Source: Scatophagus argus
Lineage: Eukaryota > Chordata > Actinopteri > Scatophagidae
Direction: 5' to 3'
Assembly (NCBI RefSeq): GCF_020382885.2
Contig: NC_058497.1
Span: 15,864,330-15,928,329, forward strand
DNA length: 64,000 nucleotides
Shown here: in pieces, positions 53,861-64,000 of the stretch
Layout of the letters: each line of letters opens with the position of its first letter
Position numbering within the stretch: position 1 is the first letter of the stretch
The notes under the pieces: generated by a model
What the model was told of the DNA's origin: nothing
Databases searched by the model: none
What the model saw: the letters and a program-made list of their open reading frames with translations, nothing else
Translations under genes and position numbers: made by a program

Positions 53861-56800
53861 TTATCTAGCTGCGATCTGATATTGGGAACACTTGAAAATA
53901 ATAAAATGCAGTGACTTGAGAATGGAATCATGGTTTGAATCAATGAAGAAATTAACTCCATCAAAGAAGTAGGTCTTCCCAGGAATCAGTTTAGGGAGGC
54001 TGCACAAATTGGGTGTTTGCAGGATGTAAGGTGACTCCAGAGGTTTCACAATCGATTCTTTTTCATGGATTTTCAGCACACTGCTGAACACAATGCTGTA
54101 CTGACACACACTCTCCACAATCCCGATTAGCACTACACAGAGACATAAAAACATTCGATTTACAAATCATCATTCACGAACAGTATTAGTAGTTCCAAAG
54201 TTCACAAAATAAAAAATCAAACTGATATCTTACTTTCTTTACAAAGATCTGTTTCATTCAGGTTGTTTATGGACTCCAGTCTGGATTCTGAAAAAAACAA
54301 AACAAACATTATATGCACATTGTTGCAAAGTTGCAGGAACTACAATATAAATTAAGTTAAAATGTCAAATATCAAGTGTGAGACTCGCACAATACTGAGA
54401 GAAGCATAAATAATCATGTAAATCTGGAAAATGCTTTTGCAAGTTAATTCTCATGGATTGTGAACTCGATCCATGGTTCAGAAATCTGTGCCCACGGCAG
54501 TATTAATTTTGTTAATGAAAAAAGGTTTGAAGATTAATTCCCCCAATTGTGTGTCTTGTCAGTCTGTAAAACTAAAAAAAAGAACAGTGCATCCTTGTTA
54601 TTGATTGATTGATGGACATGTACAGATTCCCACATTCCCAGAATCCCAACTGATGCTGTCCCAAACTGACAGCGAGTTAATGACACCAGCATGACTTCAT
54701 GGCTCCAGCGCAACAGTTGTTTGGTCAGAAAAAAAGAACAACACTACAGACCTTGTTTATTTCTAGATCGCAAGAGGGGAAAACACTGCAATAAAGACAG
54801 ACACAAAGACGCCCTGAGGCTAAAAATGAAGTTGTAAGTATGTTAACAGCAACTACAAATCTGCTATTAATGCCGTGGTAAGGAGGCCAACTCCTAGTGT
54901 TGAATAAGCATAAAAATTTACTGACACCGTAAAATTGACTATGACAACCTGGAAACAACACAAGATTTGTCTGGCTGAAAGCCAAACATTATACTCAATC
55001 TGTCTTCACTTGCATGTTCTCACTAGAATAAGCTTAATGGCAAGCCCTGAACAAGACATGTTGCAATATCTGTCTAGGTGATGTGTTTCTTCTATGATTA
55101 AGCAGCAATTTACTGGAAGATATCTGTGTTTGATTTAATAATTCTAATGCCATGTAGACAATCGACTGTTGTCAACAATTGTTTCAGTACTGTGTGATTT
55201 TAATGATTTTAATGATAATATTTGTACAATAGTTTTACCTTGAATCCATCCTAGATGTAAACGTGAGCACAGTATGGACTATTATGGACAAAGTTAGGTC
55301 ATTGTATTACTAAATAGTACTTTATAGCCACATAGTCAGCAGTGTCCTCAGCTGACTCCAGAGGGTCTCCACACACAACTGACCATTAATCGTCTTGTTG
55401 TGATGATATCCTGGTTGATCTAATGGACTCAGATTCCCTGTACAGCATGACCACAGAGAGGTGTTGTAGTAGAGGTGACCACAGCATCTGAATCCTGTCT
55501 TGGCCGAATAGAGCACCTCCTTGTCCTCACCCATGCAGCAGATCTCCTAGTTATAAGGTCAATATAAAGTATTTTCAGTGTCAATATTAAGAGCAATGTT
55601 TTAAAATATGCAAAGTAAAGAAAAAAAATGCTGCATTTACATTCAGATGAGAGATGTTTTATTCTGTTTGGTCTATTGGTCTATCTGCACAGGGCGTCCT
55701 ATGTCTCTGCCCTTATTTTCATAAAAGACTGATAAAAAGCGCGCTGTGGATTGAAGCCTGACTAACGTTACTGTGACACAGCAACATGCAGAAAAATATT
55801 GCTTAAATATAATCAGTTTCAAGAGGGTGTAAGCTTTCACATAGCATTAGTTTAGCCTAAGTGTAAGTATACATCGTTCAGCCTCAACATTAAAACCACC
55901 TGCTTGATATTTTGTAGGTCCCCTTTGAGCTGCCAAAACAGCTCTGACCTGTCAGCGGAAGGGACAAGATATTTTGTGGTCATTGGCACTTTGGGTCTTG
56001 TGCATTGAGGACGGGAGGGTGAATTCTGCTTATTCCAGTGTATCCCACAATTTCTCAATCAGGTTGGGATCTGGGGAGTCTGCAAGTTGTTGTCGTGGTA
56101 CTTAAGACATTCCTGAGCTATTTTTCAAAATGTGATGGGGTATAGTGTCCGGCTCGTGGGAGGCTGCCGCTAACAAGAAGAGGCGTCGCCACTGAAGTGG
56201 GTGTATTTGGCATGCAATGTTTAGGAGGGTGGTGCGTGTCAAAGGACATCCACCCGATTGCCAGAAGCAAAGGTTTCCCCTCAGAACATTGCATTGTAAA
56301 CACATGATTAATGGTATTTACTTCATCTGTCAGTGGTTTTAATGTTGTGGCTGATCAGTGTATATAAACAGACTAATAAATAAATAAAACCTACTTCTGG
56401 TTTTTGCAAAATGGATCCACAGCATCGTGCCTCATATCCAAGCGTGCTGAACAGTGTCATGTTGTACAGTGTTCCTGCACAGCACTTCATCTGTTGGTTT
56501 TCAATATTGTAGGCTCGAACCTCACAGCAGAACATGTTTTCATCTTTTTCAACTCTTGGATGTCTGGGAGGAGAAACAAAGCTCATAGTTAACAGCAAAT
56601 CAGGTGTGTGAGATAAAGAAGCCATTACGATTATTATTATTGTTGTTGTTATTATGGATGTTAAGTATAGTCAAACAGGACATTGGACTGGTGCATCGAG
56701 AGGATTGTTTGATGGTAAGAAGGACAAACAAAACCAGAAAAAAACATAAAGGTGATGCTGAATGATAATAGACTGAAGTCCCTTGAGGCTGATGCAGCCA

Positions 56801-59800
56801 ACAGGTATAAAATAAATTATTTGGTGATACCAGTCAGTCATCTGAGCATAGTGAGCCTAAAGCCCCTGACAGCTGATAAGAAAAGCAAGGTTTGGGATTG
56901 GCTGGCTGGCTGTTCAGCTATACTGGGTGCCCTTTATTGCATCATGTTCAACTTTTCATAAAGTTGATGCACCCAGCAATGTTTCAACTTTCCATGATGA
57001 GAACAATCACAGCCTGGATGGAGAGAAACAAGGGTTGAGGTGCTATAGTAATATAGCATATAGTGTATAGTACTTTATAAATGTTGTCAAATTTAATTAA
57101 GTCCACAAATACTATAAATGCTGGTTGTGTATTTCTTGTCTGTTTAGAATGGGCCACCAGCTAATTGAGTTGACATTTTGCAGTTAGCAAAGTTAGTTAG
57201 TTATGCAGTCAGTGTCAAGTGTAAAGTAGTTTGAATAAACAGCTGCATGTGTAAAACCTAAGAAAAATGTAAACCATTACTTGACTAGTGTAAACTACTG
57301 CATTGCTTAAAATAGAAGAGAATCCAGCTAAACTGTTCCACCTGAAAAGTTCAACTGAAAAGAATCCTTGTGTGCTTTGTTAGACATAACTCTAATACAC
57401 CAGCCGACATACACGTTATAGATAAAGGTATTGGGATGGGGCTGTTTTTCAGGGGTTGATCTCAGCCCCTCACTTCCAGTAAAGCGAAATCTTAATGCCT
57501 CAGCATACCAAGACATTTTGGACAATGCTGTGCTTCCAACTTTGTGACAACAGTTTGGGGAAGGCCCTTTTCTGTTCCAGCACGACTGTGCCCCAGTGCA
57601 CAAAGCAAAGTCCATAAAGACATGATTGGATCAGTTTGACAGAGCCCTGACCTCAACCCCTTTGAACACCTACGGGATGAACTGGAGCAGAGAGTCAGGC
57701 CTTTTCATCCAACATCAGTGCCTGACCTCACAAATGCTCTACTGCGTGAACTGGCAAAAATTCCCATAGAAACAATCTTGTGAAAATCCCTTCAAAGCTG
57801 TGTATTTAGAATGTAATAATATAAATTCATTAAAGTCCCTGTTGGTGTAATGATCAAGTGTCCCAATACTTTTGTTCATTTAATGTATTATCAGGTTATT
57901 AGACTGGCTAACACATTACCAAACATATCTAGCAGACAGAGCAAAGGTCTGCATGTGCCTCCTGATGAATGTGAATCCAGTATCCAATCTCTTTTTAGCA
58001 CCGAAATCTTTAGCTTGCCAGATGTTTAGCTTTCTTCAACTTTGAGTGTCTTTTAATTGAGCCAAAACAAGAAAAACCATAAAATCAAAACCACGACTTC
58101 TTTGTCTTATGAAGTCTTATCAAACATCAACATATCAACTCTTTTAAAATATTCTAAACCAAAGGAAAATGGATCATGGGCCATTCCACACACACCTGCT
58201 GAAGCATGTGACACAGACGGATTTGAAGAAGCACAAACATCAGACATTCCTTGGCTCAGTATGTGGGTGCGTTTTCAGCAAGGGGAAAAACACAGAGGAA
58301 GTGCACATTCAGGGCAGGGTTGCCCTGTCCTGAGTAACTGGATGACATCAACTACAGAGAATTTTTCCTTGGCACTCTCGTCTGTGTTTACCTATATGCT
58401 CTCCCTGTCTTCCTGACATTTAACTGTTAACCACACAGCCTTATTTCTTGGCCATGAAAGTGGAACAAAATACATACCAGACACTGCGACATGGCAAGCA
58501 GGAAAAAAAGCCCTGCCTATTTCACTGAATTTCATTAATACGTGCAAAAGAGCATGCAGACATAACCACCTGTGTCCATCGCAGCAGATCTCAGTCTGAA
58601 GCTGATAGACGTTCGGCCCACAGCAGTGGTGTTCTTTGGAGCCATGAAACTGAAAACAAAATGTTGCCTTTTCAGTTGGGTTGTAAGGAACACTCATGTC
58701 CAAACATTCTTCTTCATCCTTTCTGTCCTCATACAAATTATTATTACAACAGAGAAGCTACTGTGACAAGCTGTACGCCATATCTCTGCAGACTGAAGAC
58801 TCAGAGGAAATTCAGTAAACAGTGCAGCAATACAGAGAAAAGCAGGCACAGCCGTACACACACACACACACACACAAATGGGAACATACATGAATTCCGA
58901 CGTAAACATGAGGGAAAATAAACAAACAAAATACAAATATTAATCTCTACATATAAAAGGTGCTCAAGTTGGTTAATTTTACCAGGGCTTGCTATTCCAT
59001 CCTTTTGCATTTGCGGCTAGCATTAACAACACCATTGATAGTAAGGATTTTTATCCTTTGGGCAGCCAATACCCTCACTTGCTGAAAAAAAATGAGCTGG
59101 GTGGAGCCTCAAACCTTCATGAGATGCACCAGAGTAAATGAGTCACAACACCAGTCATAGGTTCTGAAATTTATAAATAATTCTGTGGGATGATTATATT
59201 AAAGAAAAGATTTTTATATATATATATATATAGATATATATATGATCAGAAAAATATTGACGTGAACAAACGTCACTGGAAAGTGAAACCCCAGAGAAAC
59301 CCCAAATATTTCTGTTGGCCTCCACCCAGCTGTGTATACCAGAGAACACCATTAGTACATTACTTGATCTGTGCAAGGCTTCTTGCCAGGTTCACGACAG
59401 TAACAGGTGGCACGTGTACGTAGGTCATACACAGCAGCAGCACCATCACTTTGACCTGAACAGAGGGAAGAGGGAGAAAGATGACATCATAAGAAAAGAG
59501 CACAAAATCTGAGACATAGTTTTATAAAAAAGAAATTAGCACATCTGCAATCTTATGTCTTGAGAGACCCCTTTGATGAAGAGAGATCATTGGCTTATCT
59601 CCACAAAGGGAGGGAAAGTGTGTGTTTTCTGATGCAGCAGAGAGCTGATAGACAGGACAATGAGTAAATTCCCTGTCTTTCAGACCATACCCTGGCTTTC
59701 CCCCATCTTATCTATTCTCACGCTAGTTTCCAGCTGTTTTGTCGTCACTCTCTCGTCCAGTGGAAGAACTCTCCCAGCTCAGGACTGGAAGACAGGAACT

Positions 59801-62800
59801 GATGTACAGACACTCAGACAAGAAATGAACTTGTCTGGTGGGATCATAACTGCACGGGAAGGTAGAGACTCCTTACAGTTAATGTTTCACTTTTGTCCAG
59901 TATACAAACATTAAAAATAAAAAATGAGAAACTGTATCATCAGCTGTACAGAATCTAACTTTTTCCCTGAGTAATTCCACCCTCTTTTCCCCCACTTTAA
60001 AACAGGAAAGGCATCAGCCACTGTAACGTGAGAGAAATTTCCATCCACCCAGTGTGAAAAGATCACACACCCAAGAGAAGAATGTTGTCTTTGCTCGGCT
60101 TCATTTCTATTTTCAGTAAGATGTTTCAGCTAGCCCTTTTGTGTGCAACTATTTTTACCTGTGACCATGATCTTTCTCTAACGCTGAGTGGTAAACCTAA
60201 CTAAATTTTACTTATAGCTGTGGCAAGTAAGCAGTCATAGAGATCAGTCTTTGAATCTGTCATGTTTAAAATAAGAAGCAGGGAGAATATGGAACTGTAA
60301 CTACCATATATGCAGATAAATCCATTGACACACGTAGACAGGCAATAAATCAAAGAAATAAACTTAATAAATGAGTGGAGAAACATAATAAATGCAGATG
60401 CTTCAGTACAGGGCATGAATATTAATCAATATTATGATGAGTAACAGCGATGAGTTCGGCTTTTATTCCCAGTAGCTTATTGATGTTGGTTTGAGCTTGT
60501 GCCCATGTCTCTATTGGGAAATACTGTAATTTAGAAGACTTACGCAGCACATTGCTGGCTGTATTACAAATTGTTACTAACTGCCCATAAATTAAATCTG
60601 TGGATGAACGACCTATCTGGTGATCTAGATTCTTTGACAAGAGATTATTGGTTATAAATCTTAAATAATCTTAAATAATAAAGATTTGGGACTAAAGGCA
60701 TTCTTTGCACAGCAGGTATTTGCTTTCACTAATTTTTAGCTCCTAAAGGTGTTCCTGTATGCCACTGCGACGAAGCACTAAAAATTTTGAAAAGATCAGT
60801 TGCCCTTAAGTAGAGAATTCGGGTTGAAAGCAGTTTGCACATAAAGCAGTTAATAAGTGTCAAAATACACACACGCCCTCACCCTCAACCGCCTGTTGAA
60901 GGACCGGTTATCTGTTACTTGGACCGTATAGGCTAGATGACAGACATCATCATAATGACCTGATGTCTCAACACTCTAAAACAAACACTCTCTGTTATAC
61001 TACTTGTCATACCTTTGGGGCAGCTCCATTGAGACACTGGGATATGGGTTTTCTCACAAGAGCAAAATTCACTCGAATTTTCAGTTCGATTGCAATATGA
61101 TGACTCACAGGTACTTGTCTGGTATTCAGTACTGTGGATGTGCAAAGATAAGCAAAGTAAGCAACAAAGCAGCCACATCACATGAACATTAACACAAAGA
61201 ATGGAAACACAGCTTTTCATATAGAAAAACTGTCAACAGTGTGCACAATACTACAAAAAAAAATGTTTTATGAGGAACACTTTTGTCAGGTTGAGTTGTC
61301 ACAATATCAGACATTCAATACAGGATTATCATGTCCAGTCAAATTCACAATAACGATATTATCAAGATATCTATAAAAAAAATTTGAAAACAATTGCTAT
61401 CAGTAAAATTCATTTTGAATTTTCTTTAATTGTGTGTTTTTATCTCTTTTTTTCCACAAATGAATTGCATTCAATAAATATCAAGAAGGCAGACAGATGA
61501 ATTAATAAACAAAAGATGAACAAGGCCTAACTTCTGTGCTGGATTATTGACACGATTATTGTCAAATACTGATACAGAGCCTATAAAAAGTATTACCCTT
61601 TAACATAAAAATAATATAAAAGTAAAATAAAAATGCTTGTGTCTGGAAGGTCCAATCACTGGTTAATCAGTATTGCTGACTACAACTACACAGTGAAGAC
61701 ATGGAAGGAATATGGCACATGTGTATTGTAAATCTGCCTTGACCATGGCATTCTCACAAACTGAGTGACCGTGCAAGGAGACCGGTGATGGAGGCAAATA
61801 AGACACCTATGACTACACTCTGAAGGAGTTCAAAGCTTCAGCAGCTGGGAGATGGGAGAGGCTCTGTAAGTAACAACAAAAATGCTTTATGGGAGAAAGC
61901 CACTGGAAGAGAACTGCACAACTGAGAGACGGTGCTTTGATCTGATGAGACCAAAACTGAGCTTTTTGGCCATCAAACTAGAAGCTATGTTTGGTGGACA
62001 CCAAACACTGCACATCAACACCATCCTTACTGTGAAGAATGGCGGTGGCAGCATCATGCTGTGGGGATGCTTCTCAACAACAAGACCTGGAAGGCTTATA
62101 AAGGTAGAGGGTAAAATGAATGTGGCAAAATATTGGGAAATCCTGGAAAAACAATCTGATTCAGTTTGCAGAGACCAACCACTTGGGAGAGGATTTATTT
62201 TCCAGACCCAGACCTCGATCCAAAAGAGAATTTATAGCTAGACTTGAAAAGGGCTGTTCACGCCTGATTCCTATGCAACCTGGCAGGGGTTGAGTCGTTT
62301 TGCAAATAAAAATTGAGTAAAATTGCAGTCTCCACATGTGCAAGCCTGATTGAGACCTATCCACACAGACCCAACACTTTGACTGAAGCCACATGTGCTA
62401 AAGGCTGACTTGAAGGGGGTGAATATTTATACATGACATTTGAAGAAATCTGTTTTCACTTTGACATTAAATTTAAATTAAATATTTTGTAATTTTTTTG
62501 TCAAAACAGCCAAATTATATTGACCATGATTCCATTTATAAAAGCAATAAAAGGGGACAACATCCAAAGGGGTGAATACTTTTGATAGGCTCTGAATATC
62601 GCAACATCTATAACATCAATTATACACAAAATGCATTTTGAGGAGTAAGACTCAATGTAAACACAACAAAGGCAAATTCGTATTTTAACCAGTATCCATG
62701 GGTAGAAAACCAATCAAGACAATGTGTTGTTTTGACACAGTATTATTTGTTATAGCGCTGTGTTATTTAATGTTATTGAGCTGTTGTGATCTAGTCTGCC

Positions 62801-63987
62801 TCTTCTTAATCTTACATGTCAATATTTGTTTTTGATCATCAATAATATTTGTGTCCTTTGCAGCTTTGAATATCAAATGGGCATCATTTTGTACAAATTG
62901 TACAAACATTATAAAAAATAAGCTCAGTATTTAATCAGTTGAATATTACTAAGGATGATTTGTTGGCAGTTGTCAGTGCTATGATTAGAATGTTTACTTG
63001 ACTTACCCGGTGAGTTCAGGTCCAGGTTTCTTAAAAGTAACACACATAAACACACAATATTACAATAATGTCAATATTTCAAGGAGTAATCTACTACTGC
63101 TCGGTCCCTGATCTTACACATTGTAAGGTAACCTACTACATAACATGATTAAGGCTTTCAACATTATTATGATCCAGCTGAATCAACAATCTGACGCTGA
63201 CGCAGAAAAGAGCTGAGCCCCGATGCAGAGTGAAAAAGGGCAGGCAGGCGAGGCAGAGGTCCAAGCAATAGTCTTTATTTTGTAAAACAAACTCAAAAAG
63301 GGCTCTCACTTACAGTGACAAAATCGTAGCAAAACTCCTGGCAAAAACGAAGCAAGGCAAGGCATGGCATGGCATGGCATGGCAAGGCATGGCATGGCAT
63401 GGCAAGGCATGGCAAGGCATGGCATGGCATGGCATGGCATGGCAAGGCATGGCAAGGCATGGCAAGGCAAGTTTCTGGCATGGCATGGAATAAACGCAGA
63501 CATTCATGAAAAGACGTTAACACTCTGACAACCAGTGGCTGGGAAGACAAGGACTAAATAGACAAGACAATGAGACACAGGTGACACACATTAGGAGGGA
63601 GAAAGCAATTAGGAAAACCAAAAGCAAAGTTACATGGAAACAGGGCACACAGGGGAAGTGACACTTTTCAAAATAAAACAGGACATGACAAAAACCTTGA
63701 ACATAATACATGGAAACAAGACACACATGGAACATGACACAAGGACACAAAAACCAAAAGACAGAGAACCAAAATGCGACATAAACCTGAACTTAAAACA
63801 TGAAAAACACATGAGACAAACATGGAACATGGCACATGGACTATCAAAAAACAAAGCATAACCAAAAAACCAGGCATGACACAATCTAAGATTGCATTAT
63901 ATTCCCAAGCATTCCCTGTTATTCCTCTCAGAGGTAAACTGCATGAAATGGGGATTGTTTCTCACTTTCTTACCTGTTGTTGAACAC
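53861..63987 (-). CDS. Galaxin-like cysteine-rich secreted protein with C-terminal NTR-like domain (5' end uncertain)
   Basis: Exons rebuilt on the minus strand: 61013-61131, 59364-59455, 58570-58649, 56395-56563, 55384-55546, 54234-54287, 53861-54132 (TAA). All six junctions are GT-AG and agree in phase, giving 315 residues after the first split codon. Two tiny candidate exons, 63974-63987 and 63007-63029, also join in frame. Seen: four tandem CC...CC modules typical of galaxins (HHCCGPNVY...[14 protein letters not shown]...[17 protein letters not shown]...[26 protein letters not shown]). The last two exons read [20 protein letters not shown] and [19 protein letters not shown], which I read as a netrin/TIMP-like module (inference). 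Known: galaxins were first described as a coral skeletal-matrix protein, and vertebrate relatives are poorly characterised. Likely secreted or extracellular. The 5' end may be an ATG at 61178 or may lie beyond the window. Confidence 0.75.
55871..56361 (-). mobile_element. Tc1-like element remnant of a second family
   Basis: The ends tacatcgttcagcctcaacattaaaaccacc and gtggttttaatgttgtggctgatcagtgta are inverted repeats. The ACTGATCAGCC...AACATTAAAACCAC terminus belongs to a widespread Tc1-like family. On the minus strand, degraded transposase C-terminal sequence is visible ([14 protein letters not shown], then [15 protein letters not shown]) with frameshifts and stops. It is internally deleted, about 490 bp, and lies in the intron between the 56395-56563 and 55384-55546 exons of the galaxin-like gene, in the same orientation. 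Confidence 0.72.
57418..57885 (+). mobile_element. Short Tc1-like transposon remnant, copy 4 of 4
   Basis: The left end tatagataaaggtattggga and right end tcccaatacttttgttca enclose plus-strand transposase C-terminal sequence: a glutamine/tryptophan block like [18 protein letters not shown], then APVHKAKS, and after a frameshift [16 protein letters not shown] and [11 protein letters not shown]. Same family as the copies near 10.2, 35.6 and 45.2 kb. It lies in a galaxin-like intron, opposite in orientation to the gene. Confidence 0.8.
58857..58876. repeat. (AC)n microsatellite
   Basis: About ten AC units in the galaxin-like intron upstream of the exon at 58570-58649. Confidence 0.85.
59215..59243. 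repeat. (TA)n microsatellite with one GA interruption
   Basis: A short TA run (tatatatatatatatagatatatatat) just 3' (in gene direction) of the galaxin-like exon at 59364-59455. Confidence 0.85.
61575..62594 (+). mobile_element. Larger Tc1-like transposon, third family, inactive
   Basis: The inverted ends CAGAGCCTATAAAAAGTATT (from 61575) and GTATTCACCCC-type right end aatacttttgataggctctg (to 62594) are flanked by TA or TA-like bases, the Tc1 target. The plus-strand interior includes [38 protein letters not shown] and [20 protein letters not shown]. This is the classic Tc1 transposase region containing the middle catalytic Asp neighbourhood (LWGCF). A frameshift splits the ETKIELFG-like motif and the N-terminal domain is largely missing, so it is dead. 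About 1.02 kb. It lies in the intron left of the tentative 63007-63029 exon. Confidence 0.75.
63190..63870. repeat. Composite interspersed repeat-like stretch at right edge
   Basis: The sequence around the pentamer array (ctgagccccgatgcagagtgaaaaagggcaggcagg at the left; agacaaggactaaatagacaagacaatgagacacaggtgacaca at the right, then a lysine/asparagine-like A-rich stretch) resembles a dispersed teleost repeat that commonly carries such arrays. Class and true borders are unknown to me. Confidence 0.35.
63356..63470. repeat. GGCAT/GGCAA pentanucleotide array, 23 units
   Basis: Twenty-three exact 5-bp units run without a break from 63356 to 63470; only the fifth base varies (15 GGCAT, 8 GGCAA). 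Two further GGCAT units follow at 63477-63486 after gtttct. Five is not divisible by three, so each frame repeats the same 15-bp period. This creates long, meaningless Met-Pro-Cys-His-Ala ORFs on the minus strand. Confidence 0.95.
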
Positions 63988-64000
63988 CTGTGGAAACAAA

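Noticed and set aside
63293..63550. Minus-strand ORFs rich in Met-Pro-Cys-His-Ala repeats in all three frames
   Set aside because: They are a by-product of the GGCAT/GGCAA pentamer array, which has no stop codon in any minus frame.

Overview
This is vertebrate nuclear DNA, almost certainly from a ray-finned fish of the spiny-rayed (acanthomorph) type. Genes are split by GT-AG introns, AT-rich non-coding DNA is abundant, and there are many (CA)n and (TA)n microsatellites. The interspersed repeats (short Tc1-like transposons, a tRNA-headed SINE with an ATGG tail, CR1/L2/Rex1-type LINE debris, hAT-like MITEs) are of kinds typical of teleost genomes. I see no bacterial or viral genes and no tRNA or rRNA gene.

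Four protein genes can be supported. (1) 93-1379, + strand: the last four exons of an slc3a2-like gene (4F2 heavy chain), whose 5' part lies left of the window. (2) 4748-25408, - strand: a complete two-coding-exon prostaglandin E receptor EP2-like gene (ptger2) with a 19.5-kb intron and a probable extra 5'-UTR exon near 25.8-26.0 kb. It converges tail to tail with slc3a2. (3) 38957-44536, - strand: a complete six-exon calmodulin gene encoding the canonical 149-residue protein. (4) 53861 to about 61.2 kb or beyond the right edge, - strand: a cysteine-rich galaxin-like secreted protein gene, rebuilt here from exons whose splice phases all agree. It ends in a domain I read as netrin/TIMP-like.

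Between the genes: 1.5-4.7 kb is AT-rich with a palindromic MITE-like element and a weak candidate exon. The ptger2 intron (5.0-24.6 kb) holds one short Tc1-like element, one SINE and a perfect 17-bp snap-back hairpin. 26-37 kb is intergenic with microsatellites, a LINE tail, a second Tc1-like copy and a hAT-like MITE. 44.7-53.8 kb holds a third Tc1-like copy, LINE remnants and one unexplained ORF. The galaxin-like introns carry two more Tc1-like elements and a fourth copy of the short family. The right edge has a GGCAT/GGCAA pentamer array inside a longer repeat-like stretch.

The genes do not form an operon-like or functional unit; they are ordinary independent vertebrate loci. The most interesting item is the galaxin-like gene with its uncertain 5' end. 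I found no convincing wholly new system. All family assignments are from memory of the protein families and could not be searched.
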